From assembly GCA_964621605.1 (NCBI GenBank), contig CAZUMJ010000016.1, positions 1 through 64,000 of the forward strand: a stretch of 64,000 nucleotides of DNA. The letters are read 5' to 3'. Source of the stretch: CAZUMJ01 sp964621605. GTDB taxonomy: Bacteria; Actinomycetota; Acidimicrobiia; Acidimicrobiales; Iamiaceae. Under the pieces are notes generated by a model. It was not told the DNA's origin. It made no database searches and saw only the letters and a program-made list of their open reading frames with translations. This document shows positions 8,211 through 19,188 of the stretch, piece by piece. Positions within the stretch are counted from its first letter, which is position 1. Each line of letters opens with the position of its first letter. A program made the position numbers and the translations under genes.

Positions 8211-8693
8211 GTGGACGACGTGTCCGACGTGTTCTGCAACCAATGTGGCCACCGCAACCCGCTGGCCTCGAACTTCTGCTCCTCGTGTGGAGCGGTGCTC
8301 GACCGCGGCCCGTCTGAGCACACGACGGTCACGTTTCAGGTCGAGGCGGTTCCTGCGCTCGAGGAACTTGCCGTGGACGTCACCGAGCTGGGAGAAGCGG
8401 GCGGCGTCGTCATCGTCAAGCGAGGGCCCAACGCCGGCTCTCGGTTTGCTCTCGACAAGGCGATGACCGCCGCTGGCCGGCACCCTGACAGCGACATCTT
8501 TCTCGACGATGTCACCGTCTCCCGACGTCACGCCGAGATCCATCGCGGCCAGGCGGGCTACGAGGTTCGTGACGTGGGGTCGCTCAACGGCACATACCTC
8601 AATCGTGAACGGGTCGAGGCCGCGCCGCTCCACAACGGCGACGAATTGCAGATCGGCAAGTTCAAGCTGGTGTTCTTCGAGGGTGGGGAGTAG
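8211..8693 (+). CDS. garA: GarA/OdhI-type FHA regulator with N-terminal zinc ribbon
   Basis: A 160-residue protein. Residues 9-29 form a zinc ribbon (CNQCG and CSSCG). A Thr-Thr pair at T38-T39 (EHTTVTF) sits where GarA and OdhI are phosphorylated by PknB/PknG-type kinases. An FHA domain spans about 66-157 with G89-R90, S104-R-R-H107 and N126-G-T. Known GarA/OdhI binds 2-oxoglutarate dehydrogenase and GDH until phosphorylated. The position between gcvH and ftsR matches mycobacterial garA, which supports the assignment. The zinc ribbon is not part of mycobacterial GarA. The start may be GTG 8211 or GTG 8220. Confidence 0.85.
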   Translation: MDDVSDVFCNQCGHRNPLASNFCSSCGAVLDRGPSEHTTVTFQVEAVPALEELAVDVTELGEAGGVVIVKRGPNAGSRFALDKAMTAAGRHPDSDIFLDDVTVSRRHAEIHRGQAGYEVRDVGSLNGTYLNRERVEAAPLHNGDELQIGKFKLVFFEGGE

Positions 8694-8696
8694 CGC

Positions 8697-9872
8697 GTGG
8701 CGGATCGTTCGCATTTGTCGATCGGGGAGGTGCTCAGCCTCCTGCAGGATGAGTTCCCCGACCTGACGATCACGAAGATCCGCTTCCTCGAAGGGCAAGG
8801 GCTCATCGCGCCGGAGCGCACCCCGAGCGGGTACCGAAAGTTCTACGAGCCCGACATCGACCGCCTTCGTTGGATCCTGCATCAGCAACGAGAGAACTTC
8901 CTCCCGCTGAAGGTCATCAAGGACCGCCTCGACGAGTTCGGCGGCACGATCCCTCCGATGGACGACAAGGTGCCGGTGCCGGGCCAGCTTCCTCTCTCGC
9001 GTGCCGCCGACGAGGCCGACCGTCCCGAGCCGGTCTGGATGGCCGACCATGCCAGAGCGACGGCGACGCCCACCCGGGCCGATGCCCCTGAGGTGCTTCC
9101 GCCTTCGGGTCGCGCAGCGACTTCTCCCGCGCCGGCGCCGGCAGCGCCGCGCACCGCGGCTGACTCCTCGGAACCAACCCAACAGGTGCGTGCCCAAACA
9201 GAAGCGGCCCCTGCCTCGCAACCGGCCACCTCGCCCGACAGCAACCCCGCTCCACCTCCCGTCGTGCCGAACCAGGCCGCCGCTTCAGCACATGCGCCCG
9301 AGGCCCTGCCGGCGCCGGCTCCCGCTCCAGCGGCGGCGAACTCCACGTCCGGGTCGCGGAGCAGCGCGCCGTCGACACCTGCACCCTCGGTGCCTACGGC
9401 GAAGCCGCCACGTCCGACGGCCCCGTCGGCCAAGCAGTCTCCGGCACGACCTCCCGTAGCGCCGCCATTAGATGGGGGACCGAGCACCATGAGTGCGACA
9501 TTCGACGAACTGCTGCACGCGACTGGGCTCAACGCTGCTCAGGCGCGGGCGCTCGAGCAGTACGGGTTGATCAGCCCGCAGCAGGTGGGCCCCGACGCCG
9601 TCTACGGCGAGGATGCAGTCGTCGTCGCTCGAAAGGCTGCGATCTTCTTCAGGCACGGTGTCGAAGCGCGCCATCTGCGCGCCTACAAGGTGGCCGCGGA
9701 CCGTGAGGCCGGTCTGTTGGAACAGCTCATCCTTCCGTTGCTGAAGCAACGCAACCCCGAGGCCCGCCGGCAGGCGATGGAGACCCTCGGTGAGCTCGCC
9801 GGGCAGGGCCAGGGCTTGCACGCGGCATTTCTGCGTCAGGCCTTGCGTGACCATCTCGGCCCTCGCGGCTGA
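8697..9872 (+). CDS. ftsR: MerR-family regulator, FtsR-like, with long Pro/Ala linker
   Basis: A 391-residue protein. A MerR-type winged helix-turn-helix occupies residues 5-80 (LTITKIRFLEGQGLI). A Pro/Ala/Ser-rich, probably disordered segment follows at about 90-262, and a helical C-terminal domain at about 265-391. The relative Rv1828/FtsR is about 250 residues, so the linker is a large insertion. In Corynebacterium FtsR activates ftsZ; the same role here is inference from homology and from the gcvH-garA-ftsR order. The start is GTG 8697, three bases after the garA stop, so the two are probably co-transcribed. Confidence 0.82.
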   Translation: MADRSHLSIGEVLSLLQDEFPDLTITKIRFLEGQGLIAPERTPSGYRKFYEPDIDRLRWILHQQRENFLPLKVIKDRLDEFGGTIPPMDDKVPVPGQLPLSRAADEADRPEPVWMADHARATATPTRADAPEVLPPSGRAATSPAPAPAAPRTAADSSEPTQQVRAQTEAAPASQPATSPDSNPAPPPVVPNQAAASAHAPEALPAPAPAPAAANSTSGSRSSAPSTPAPSVPTAKPPRPTAPSAKQSPARPPVAPPLDGGPSTMSATFDELLHATGLNAAQARALEQYGLISPQQVGPDAVYGEDAVVVARKAAIFFRHGVEARHLRAYKVAADREAGLLEQLILPLLKQRNPEARRQAMETLGELAGQGQGLHAAFLRQALRDHLGPRG

Positions 9873-9976
9873 CCTCCCGCCCGCGTCCTTGACGCACGCA
9901 TGCGTGTGCGATGTCCGAGCGGCCGACGCGGGGGAGCGCGCTCGAGTGCGGCGGGCGCGCTGCGCGACGACCCGGG

Positions 9977-9982
9977 TATCCT
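9977..9982 (+). promoter_or_regulatory. -10-like TATCCT, 7 nt before DUF151 gene start
   Basis: Fits ATG 9990, or GTG 9987 at 4 nt; it argues against a start at 9900. Confidence 0.38.
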
Positions 9983-9989
9983 CGCCGTG

Positions 9990-10484
9990 ATGGTCGAGAT
10001 GGACGTCGTCGGTGTCCGCATCGAGTTGCCGAGCAATACACCGATCGCACTCCTGAGAGAGCGCTCCGGAGAACGACGCCTGCTGCCGATCTTCATCGGC
10101 GCCGCAGAGGCGACGGCGATCGCCTTTGCGCTCGAGGGTGTAGAGCCACCACGGCCGCTGACGCACGACCTGCTGCGTGACGTCTTGGTCGCGCTCAACG
10201 CCGAGCTCGCCGCAGTGACGGTCACCGAACTTCGTGCCGGCACCTTCTACGCCGACCTCGAGCTTCGAACACCAGGCGGCACGTTGCACATCTCGAGCCG
10301 TCCGTCGGACGCGTTGGCGCTCGCGCTGCGCACCGCGTCGCCGATCTACGCGAGCGAGTCGGTCCTCGACGAAGCAGGGCACCTCGACGACTCCGAGACG
10401 GTGGTCGACGGACCTCCCGAGGAAGTCGTAGAGCAGTTCAAGGAGTTCATCGAGCACGTCAACCCGGAAGACTTCGCGTCGTGA
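9990..10484 (+). CDS. Bifunctional nuclease family protein (DUF151)
   Basis: A 164-residue protein with the DUF151 fold: MVEMDVVGVRIELP at the N-terminus, the LPIFIGAAEATAIA core and the HISSRPSDALALALR motif. Family members have been described as DNases/RNases in plants, while the bacterial role is not settled. The C-terminal 30 residues are acidic and resemble a UvrB/UvrC-like tail. The gene corresponds in position to Rv1829. The start is chosen at ATG 9990, where family similarity begins; the frame extends to 9900 but the extra residues are Arg/Gly-rich and unlike the family. Confidence 0.85.
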   Translation: MVEMDVVGVRIELPSNTPIALLRERSGERRLLPIFIGAAEATAIAFALEGVEPPRPLTHDLLRDVLVALNAELAAVTVTELRAGTFYADLELRTPGGTLHISSRPSDALALALRTASPIYASESVLDEAGHLDDSETVVDGPPEEVVEQFKEFIEHVNPEDFAS

Positions 10485-10505
10485 CCGGGCCCTCGCGCAC
10501 CCGCG

Positions 10506-10534
10506 TTGACAGGCACCGCGCCCCCTCGTAAGGT
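10506..10534 (+). promoter_or_regulatory. Sigma-70-type promoter of the second merR gene
   Basis: TTGACA (10506-10511) and TAAGGT (10529-10534) are separated by exactly 17 bases. This is the best classical promoter in the window. It leaves a leader of about 70 bases before GTG 10611. Confidence 0.65.
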
Positions 10535-10610
10535 CGCACCACGTCGACGTAATTTCGAGCCTGTGCTTCCGAGCCCGGTCTCGCAGCTGGCTCGGTAGGA
10601 GGGCTCCACG

Positions 10611-11096
10611 GTGGGAAGCAGCGAAGACGGGTTCAGCGGTCGCCAGGCCGCCGACGTGGTCGGCATCAGCTATCGCCAACTCGACTATTGGGCGCGTACC
10701 GATCTGGTGCGCCCGTCCCTGGCCGATGCCAACGGGAGCGGTTCGCGTCGTCGCTACTCGTACCGTGACCTCCTCGAGCTCAAGGTCATCAAGACCCTGC
10801 TCGACGCGGGCATCCGGCTCGAGCTTGTTCGCTCGGCCTTCACGTACCTTCGCACCACGTTGGGTGACGACATCGGCAGTGCGCAGCTCGTGCTGTCGGG
10901 CTCGACGGCGGTGCTGGTGCGCGACGGCGAGGAGCTCATCGATGTCGTCAATCGCTACCGGGGCCAGGGCGTGTTGAACCTGCTCGCCCTTGACGATGTG
11001 CGTCACGAACTCGACACCGCAGTCCGTGAGCTGCGTCCGTCCCCGGCGGCGTCGGCGCTCGACACGTCCACCGCTCGCCGAGCGAACGCCGGCTGA
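10611..11096 (+). CDS. MerR-family transcriptional regulator (Rv1830-like)
   Basis: A 161-residue regulator with a MerR helix-turn-helix (residues 8-78: GRQAADVVGISYRQLDYWAR) and a C-terminal dimerisation helix, with no cysteine-based metal site. It is the positional counterpart of Rv1830 in the gcv/gar cluster. The start is GTG 10611 with TAGGAGGG 9-16 bases upstream. Its stop overlaps the gcvT start by one base (TGATG), so the two are translationally coupled. It may regulate the glycine cleavage genes, but this is inference. Confidence 0.85.
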   Translation: MGSSEDGFSGRQAADVVGISYRQLDYWARTDLVRPSLADANGSGSRRRYSYRDLLELKVIKTLLDAGIRLELVRSAFTYLRTTLGDDIGSAQLVLSGSTAVLVRDGEELIDVVNRYRGQGVLNLLALDDVRHELDTAVRELRPSPAASALDTSTARRANAG

Positions 11097-12151
11097 TGGC
11101 AGACGACCTTCGCCATTCTGCACTCGAAGATGCGCATCGAACGCTCGGCGCCAAGCTGGTTCCGTTCGGCGGGTGGTCGATGCCGCTCCAGTACCCGTCC
11201 GGCACGCTCGCGGAGCATCGCGCCTGCCGGAGCGGCGCAGTCGCGTTCGACGTCAGCCACCTCGGCACGGTCCGCATCGAGGGGCCCGGTTCCTTCGAGA
11301 GGCTGCAGTCCGCGCTCAGCAACGACCTGACAAAGGTCGGGCCGGGGCGAGCGCAGTACACACATCTGCTCGATGAGGCCGATGCCTCTGTGCTCGACGA
11401 CATCATCGTGTGGTGGGTCGACGCCGAACGCTTCGACGTCATGCCCAACGCCTCCAACACCGACCGCGTGTGTGGCGCCTTGGGCGACGGGGCACGCGAC
11501 GTCACCGCCACGCGTGCGGTCATCGCCTTGCAGGGGCCCGCCGCGCGTGCGCGCCTCGCCTCGCTCTCGCCAGAGATGGCCGAGGTCGGGCGCTTTCGTG
11601 TCGTTGGAGTGAACTGGCGTGGCGTCGACTGCGTTGTCGCCGGCACGGGTTACACCGGCGAAGACGGTGTCGAGGTCGCCGTCCCGGTGGCGCACGCGGC
11701 TGCCTTCTGGCAGGCGGTCCTCGATGCGGGTTTCGAGCCTGCCGGGCTCGGGGCACGCGACACCTTGCGCCTCGAGGCGGGCCTGCCATTGCATGGCCAC
11801 GAGCTCGGTCCTGGCATCTCGCCCCTGCAGGCCGGCCTGGGTTGGGTGGTTGGGTGGGACAAGCCGGCGTTCCGAGGCCGCGATGCGCTGCTCGCCGAGC
11901 GCGCGGCAGGTCCCGCCCGTCTGCTGCGGGGCCTGAGCGTCTCTGGTCGCCGTCCACCGCGCGCCGGTCAGACGGTCCTGGCAGATGAGCTCGTCGTCGG
12001 CGAGGTGACCAGCGGCAACTTCTCACCGATGTTGGGTCACGGCATCGCGCTGGCGTTCCTCCCGCCTGATGTGGGGGAGGGGAGCGCGCTGCACGTCGAC
12101 ATGCGCGGCGAGCTGGTTCCCGCGACGGTCGTGCCGCTGCCCTTCGTCTGA
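11096..12151 (+). CDS. gcvT: Aminomethyltransferase, glycine cleavage T protein
   Basis: Transfers the methylene group from aminomethyl-lipoyl GcvH to tetrahydrofolate and releases ammonia. The 351 residues match the family length. Motifs such as VPFGGWSMPLQY, FDVSHLG and the C-terminal LGHGIALAFL block are present. The start codon overlaps the merR stop. A convergent gcvP follows after a strong hairpin, so the P subunit has its own transcript. Confidence 0.93.
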   Translation: MADDLRHSALEDAHRTLGAKLVPFGGWSMPLQYPSGTLAEHRACRSGAVAFDVSHLGTVRIEGPGSFERLQSALSNDLTKVGPGRAQYTHLLDEADASVLDDIIVWWVDAERFDVMPNASNTDRVCGALGDGARDVTATRAVIALQGPAARARLASLSPEMAEVGRFRVVGVNWRGVDCVVAGTGYTGEDGVEVAVPVAHAAAFWQAVLDAGFEPAGLGARDTLRLEAGLPLHGHELGPGISPLQAGLGWVVGWDKPAFRGRDALLAERAAGPARLLRGLSVSGRRPPRAGQTVLADELVVGEVTSGNFSPMLGHGIALAFLPPDVGEGSALHVDMRGELVPATVVPLPFV

Positions 12152-12179
12152 GCTGCCTGCGCCCGCACCAACGCCGCTG

Positions 12180-12210
12180 GAGCTGGCCCCGCACGCCTCA
12201 GGGCCAGCTC
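12180..12210. terminator. Bidirectional hairpin between gcvT and gcvP
   Basis: Perfect 10-bp stem (GAGCTGGCCC at 12180-12189 with its complement at 12201-12210) and an 11-base loop, placed between two converging stop codons. There is no T-run, as is common in high-GC actinobacteria. Confidence 0.6.
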
Positions 12211-12220
12211 GCGGCCGGCG

Positions 12221-15109
<2,889 letters not shown>

Positions 15110-15139
15110 GTTGGGGCTCCGAGGGCGCGCGAGATCGAC

Positions 15140-15309
15140 GTCCTCCCCTCTGTCATCGGACCTGAGAGCTTCGCCCGAGGGCTTGCCCCTTGGGTGAGGA
15201 CGAGTGCTCGCCCTGCTTTCCAGAGGTGCCTGTTCTGTGCGGTACCGGGGCCTGAGAGCTTCGGAGAGGTCTTGCTCCTTCGGCGCATCGCGCAGCGATG
15301 CTCTCCCGC
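15140..15309 (-). ncRNA. Tandem glycine riboswitch in the gcvP leader
   Basis: Read on the minus strand there are two aptamers. The 5' aptamer (about 15309-15236) has GGAGAGC, the core CGCCGAAGGAGCAAG (15285-15271) and CTCTCAGG (15257-15250). The 3' aptamer (about 15229-15141) has CCTCTGGAAAGC, the core CACCCAAGGGGCAAG (15196-15182), CTCTCAGG (15168-15161) and a closing CAGAGG (15152-15147). Its P1 pairs 15221-15226 with 15147-15152. These are the hallmarks of the gcv-type glycine riboswitch. Only about 30 bases separate it from the gcvP ATG, with no terminator, so control of translation initiation is likely. Confidence 0.93.
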
Positions 15310-15330
15310 ACAGCGTCTGCAGCGCCTGTG

Positions 15331-15336
15331 AGTGTA
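15331..15336 (-). promoter_or_regulatory. Candidate -10 (TACACT) of the gcvP riboswitch transcript
   Basis: Read on the minus strand, it would start the RNA about 10-15 bases before the first riboswitch helix. No good -35 is visible. Confidence 0.35.
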
Positions 15337-15537
15337 GCCATGCGCGACACGGCAGCGGCGGTTGTCGATCACAACACGGGGCGAGGTCAGGACTCGTTGC
15401 GTGCGTTGAGAAGCACGAAGGAGCCAGTGCAGAGCGGTGTCATGGTGCCCGGCCCGGACCGGAAGCGAGGGCTACGCTGTGCGCGCCAGCTGCGGTGACC
15501 CCACGGCCGCCGGCGGGCGGGACATGGACGTGGGCAC
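15337..15537. other. Gene-free stretch between the gcvP leader and a lipoprotein gene
   Basis: About 200 bases that hold upstream sequence for both divergent genes. No further RNA, repeat or convincing ORF was seen. Confidence 0.5.
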
Positions 15538-15543
15538 AAGGAG
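15538..15543 (+). promoter_or_regulatory. Ribosome binding site AAGGAG of lipoprotein gene
   Basis: Seven bases before ATG 15551, it selects this start over the in-frame ATG at 15437. Confidence 0.75.
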
Positions 15544-15550
15544 TGGCGAC

Positions 15551-16162
15551 ATGAACAAGCGATACGCAGTCGCACTTGCCGCAACGATGACGGGAGTCCT
15601 CCTCCTGCCCGGTTGCGGGAAGGCAGCGGAGAAGATCGGCGAGAAGGCCACCGAGAAGGCGATCGAGAGCCAGACCGGCGGCAAGGTCGACATCAACTCG
15701 AACGACGGCAAGATCAAGATCAAGACCAGCGATGGCGAAGCCGAGATGAACCTCAACGACTCGGGGGGCTATCACGTCAAGACGAGTGACGGCGAGATGA
15801 CCCTGGGCAGCAACGCCAAGGTTCCCGACGGCTGGCCAAAAGCCCTCAACCCCCCGAAGGGCGCTTCGATCACGCAGTCGATCAAGAGCAAGGACTCCCT
15901 CTCGATTGGCTACACCGTCAAGGGCAAGGTCAGCGACGTGGCGAGCGACCTTGACGAGGCAGCCAAGGGCGACGACTGGAAGTCCAGCTCCGAGACCGAG
16001 ATCAACGGCTCCAAGTACATGGACTACGACCGAGGCGACGATTCGCTCAGCATCATCGTGCTTTCCGATGACTCGCTCGGGAAGGGCGTCGTCTCGGTGA
16101 ACATGTCGCTCCAGCTCACAAGCTCTGACACCGGCTCGAGCGACACCGCGTCGACGAGCTGA
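15551..16162 (+). CDS. Putative secreted lipoprotein of unknown function
   Basis: 203 residues. A Lys/Arg start and a hydrophobic run end in the lipobox LLPGC (Cys22), so it should be lipid-anchored outside the membrane. An Ala/Lys/Glu helix follows, then short repeated beta units around residues 45-80 of the form DGKIKIKTSDGEAEM and VKTSDGEMTL. The rest is a compact domain with a Ser/Thr-rich tail. I do not recognise the family. A strong hairpin terminator follows. Confidence 0.72.
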   Translation: MNKRYAVALAATMTGVLLLPGCGKAAEKIGEKATEKAIESQTGGKVDINSNDGKIKIKTSDGEAEMNLNDSGGYHVKTSDGEMTLGSNAKVPDGWPKALNPPKGASITQSIKSKDSLSIGYTVKGKVSDVASDLDEAAKGDDWKSSSETEINGSKYMDYDRGDDSLSIIVLSDDSLGKGVVSVNMSLQLTSSDTGSSDTASTS

Positions 16163-16210
16163 TCACCTCGCCGCTCCTCCTCGCGGTGCGGCGGGTGCTA
16201 CCACGACACG

Positions 16211-16234
16211 ATGGGCCCGCTTCGGCGGGCCCAT
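16211..16234. terminator. Hairpin terminator between converging genes
   Basis: Perfect 10-bp stem (ATGGGCCCGC with its complement) around a TTCG tetraloop, between the lipoprotein stop and the stop of the minus-strand NTF2-like gene. Confidence 0.75.
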
Positions 16235-16262
16235 CGGCGCGTGGAGGTGCTGCCCGCGGGCT

Positions 16263-16688
16263 TCAGGCGAGCTGTCGGGCGATGGTACCGGTGTCGAAGT
16301 ACGCGCGCACACCGATGAGGTCACGCCCGTCGAACTCGAAGAAGCAGGCGGTGCGGCACCGAAAGCGGCGCCCACTTGCCGCGATGTCTCCGAACTCTCC
16401 ACGGTGCGTCCCGCTCAGCCAGAGCTCCGCGACGATCTGGTTGTCGGTGTGCCAGAGCGAGATCACCTCTGTCTGAAGGTCGGGGAAGACCTTGTGGCGC
16501 TCGCGGAGATAGGTGCCCACCTCGGCCTCACCGTTGTAGACCCGTCCCGCGCCGACGAGCTCGTAGCGGGGGTCGCGGAACGTTGCGATGATGGCCTTCG
16601 GGTCGCCCGAGCGTTCTGCCGTCAGGTGCTCCTGGAGGAGCGCTTCACGGCTCGCACGGAGCTCCTGATCGGTCGACGCAGACACCAT
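16263..16688 (-). CDS. NTF2-like (SnoaL/ketosteroid isomerase fold) protein
   Basis: 141 residues with the cone-fold pattern of the NTF2-like superfamily: an N-terminal helix, FRDPRYELVGAGRVYNG, and the strands VISLWHTDNQIVAELWLSGTH and RTACFFEFDG. Members are isomerases, hydrolases or ligand-binding proteins, and nothing here picks one. It lies 36 bases downstream of the class II aldolase gene on the same strand, probably in one operon. Confidence 0.75.
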   Translation of the reverse strand: MVSASTDQELRASREALLQEHLTAERSGDPKAIIATFRDPRYELVGAGRVYNGEAEVGTYLRERHKVFPDLQTEVISLWHTDNQIVAELWLSGTHRGEFGDIAASGRRFRCRTACFFEFDGRDLIGVRAYFDTGTIARQLA

Positions 16689-16724
16689 GTGCTCGCTTTC
16701 GGTGGGGGGAAGGGGGGTCAGGAT

Positions 16725-17507
16725 CTAGGTGAGGTGGTCGGGTTCGGTGGCACAGATCCAGTCATAGAGCGGCTGTGCGCCAAAGGCGCCAGCCCCGTGG
16801 GTGCCGACCTGCCCTCGAGTGTGCAGCGCGACGTCATGCCCGATCGACACGGGTTCCCCCGCGGCCATTGCGAGCAGCTCTGCCTGGCAGGTGCGCTCCA
16901 TCGTCACGAACCAGAAGAGCGCTTCGTCGACTGTGCGGCCAACCGTGAGCAGCCCATGGTTCGCGAGGATGGCTGCCTTGCGTGTGCCGAGCGCGGATGC
17001 GATCCGGCGACCCTCGCTGGGGTCGTCGACGACCCCGGTGTAGTCCTCGAAGAGGATGTGGTCGTCGTAGAACGCGCACGCGTCCTGCGTCAGGGGCCGC
17101 AGCACGCGATGCAGGCTCGAGAAGGCCTTTCCGTACACCGAGTGTGCGTGAGCCGCGGCGACCACATCGGGGCGCGCCGCGTGGATCTGGGAATGGATTG
17201 CGAAGGCCGCGCGGTTCAGCATCCCGTTGCCTTCCACAACGGCACCGTCGGCGTCGACGAGGATCAGGTCACGCACCGACATCAGCTTGAAGCTTCGTCC
17301 GAATGGATTGACCCAGAACAGCTCCGGGTTGCCCGGGTCGCGTGCCGTCACGTGCCCGGCCACCCCTTCGTCGAAGCCCAGTCGCCCGAAGATGCGAAGC
17401 GCTCCGGCCAGGCGCTGCTTTCGCCACGTGCGTTCTTCCTCGGTGGGGCGCGCGTTGAGCGCACCGGGCGGTTGTGCAAGGTATTGGGTGATGTGGTCGC
17501 CGGTCAT
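16725..17507 (-). CDS. Class II aldolase/adducin family protein
   Basis: 260 residues. The zinc-binding histidines typical of the family are seen in AAAHAHSVYGKAF and ILANHGLL. Family members are sugar-phosphate aldolases, epimerases or decarboxylases; the substrate is not evident. The ATG at 17507 is chosen with a GGGGGAA stretch 3-9 bases upstream. The frame is open to 17660, but the extra part has no family similarity and crosses the upstream control region. The NTF2-like gene follows. Confidence 0.82.
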   Translation of the reverse strand: MTGDHITQYLAQPPGALNARPTEEERTWRKQRLAGALRIFGRLGFDEGVAGHVTARDPGNPELFWVNPFGRSFKLMSVRDLILVDADGAVVEGNGMLNRAAFAIHSQIHAARPDVVAAAHAHSVYGKAFSSLHRVLRPLTQDACAFYDDHILFEDYTGVVDDPSEGRRIASALGTRKAAILANHGLLTVGRTVDEALFWFVTMERTCQAELLAMAAGEPVSIGHDVALHTRGQVGTHGAGAFGAQPLYDWICATEPDHLT

Positions 17508-17674
17508 CGTTCCCCCGTGGTGGCCATGCGCCTCGCAGTCTACGGTGAGGGAAGTGGCCCTCCCCGGATGAACTCCCCACGTCCGTCCGGGTGGTGCTCC
17601 CGACCGATTACGGTGCACCCGCACATCGCTGCGCGCCGCTGCGAGGCGACTGCCCGACACGAGGAGGTGAATCC

Positions 17675-19126
17675 ATGACGCAGCCCCAATCCGCTACGAG
17701 TTCGAGCGCCGTCCTGGGTACGCACGTCCTCGCGACAGACAGGGGCCCGATTCCGTGGCCGTTCACGTCCGTCTGGCGCGCCGCCATCCCGACGACCACG
17801 GGATTGGCCCCGCTCGAGGAGATCCTCCCCTCTGCGAAGGCTGTCCCGCTTGCGTCAAAGGGGGAGCGGGCATTGCTCCAGGCCTTGGCGACCGACGACG
17901 GCCACGCGGTGATGGAGCTGACCGCTCGCCCGGGTGAGCACCAGCTCGCCGCGGCCTTGCTGGCATCGCTCCGGCTGGCGGACCATCTGCCAGACCAGGC
18001 GCTCACCCTGCTGAGCTGGATCCGTTCGAGCGGCGCGAACCTCTCAGGGCTTCGCTTCGTCCGCCGTTACCTCCCGAACCTGATGGTGTTCGCGCAGGTC
18101 TCGCCCGAGCTTCGGATCATCACCTCGGCAGACAACGCGGGCGTTCCCGTCCTCGAGGCTGAGTTGCTTGACCAGGCGGGACGCCCCACCGAGGCCCTTG
18201 CGGTGCGCAAGGCGATTCCTCCGTCGGCGGTGGGCTTCCTCGTTTCCGCGGTTGAAGCACTCGCGCACGGTGCGTTCGAAGAGGTACTTGCTCAAACGGA
18301 GCGTGTCGATGCGCATGCCGACGATGTGCAGGCGTGTCTAGCCGTGTTGCGGGCGCGTGCCATGCAGGGTCTTCGCCGCCACGGCCCAGCCGATGCGCAG
18401 TTCGCAGCTGTCGCAAGCGTCGTCGGCCTTCCGCAGTCCTTGCGGCTCTGGATCCTGCGTGGCCAGGTGGAGCTGCACACCGCGTCGGGCCGCAAGAGCG
18501 AAGCGCAACTGGCCGAAGCCGAGCGGAGCGCCCTCGCGCAACAGCTCTTCGGCGGCGCACCTGGCGCGGAGCTCCCTACACCGCCACCGCAGCCAACACC
18601 CGAGAACCCCATCGCCCCCGTGGCGGAGCCAGCCCTCGACGAGCCGGGTGTCGTCGGCGCCGGGGGAGAGGCCGCGGACGAAGCTCCGCGCACTCCGTCG
18701 GTCGGTGTGCCACCCATGCATCCAGGGCGATCGCGGCTCGTCGCCATCGAGGATGCGCAGGCACGCGTGCGCCGTCAGCCACGCTGGGCGGAGACCCCCG
18801 GCACGCTCGGCGGCCGGCCCCAGGAAGACTTCCAGGAGGAGGTCGACGAGCTCATCGGCGGCGGTCACCTCGAGGCAGCCGAGTCACTGCTCCTGGCGCT
18901 GCTCGACGCGCTCGACGACCTTGTAGACGATCGCCACACGCTCGACCCGACGCACTACATCTCGCTCGCCGGCCTCTTCGCGCAGCGGATGATGCCGGCG
19001 GAGGAGCTTGCCGTGCTCCAGCGGCTCGTCGATGCCTATCGCAGGGCAGGGCTCGAGCCACCGCCCGAGGTGTTGCGCCAGATGGACCGCGTCGATGCCG
19101 ACCTCCGGAGGGTTCTCGGCGCCTAG
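17675..19126 (+). CDS. Conserved-looking helical protein of unknown function
   Basis: 483 residues, not recognised. Residues 90-290 are almost entirely alpha-helical with repeated Ala/Leu-rich helix pairs, suggestive of TPR- or HEAT-like packing. A Pro/Glu-rich linker covers about 305-345, and a second helical domain about 385-483. No signal peptide or membrane segment was seen. The start is ATG 17675, with GAGGAGGTGA 5 bases upstream. Confidence 0.7.
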   Translation: MTQPQSATSSSAVLGTHVLATDRGPIPWPFTSVWRAAIPTTTGLAPLEEILPSAKAVPLASKGERALLQALATDDGHAVMELTARPGEHQLAAALLASLRLADHLPDQALTLLSWIRSSGANLSGLRFVRRYLPNLMVFAQVSPELRIITSADNAGVPVLEAELLDQAGRPTEALAVRKAIPPSAVGFLVSAVEALAHGAFEEVLAQTERVDAHADDVQACLAVLRARAMQGLRRHGPADAQFAAVASVVGLPQSLRLWILRGQVELHTASGRKSEAQLAEAERSALAQQLFGGAPGAELPTPPPQPTPENPIAPVAEPALDEPGVVGAGGEAADEAPRTPSVGVPPMHPGRSRLVAIEDAQARVRRQPRWAETPGTLGGRPQEDFQEEVDELIGGGHLEAAESLLLALLDALDDLVDDRHTLDPTHYISLAGLFAQRMMPAEELAVLQRLVDAYRRAGLEPPPEVLRQMDRVDADLRRVLGA

Positions 19127-19188
19127 GCGCGACCGAATCGAGGCGGCGGCGAGCAGCAGCGCTGGGGCGACAGGCGCTTCGGACGTGG

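Noticed and set aside
9468..11123. 551-residue minus-strand frame over ftsR, DUF151 and merR
   Set aside because: It crosses three recognised plus-strand genes and shows no protein family pattern.
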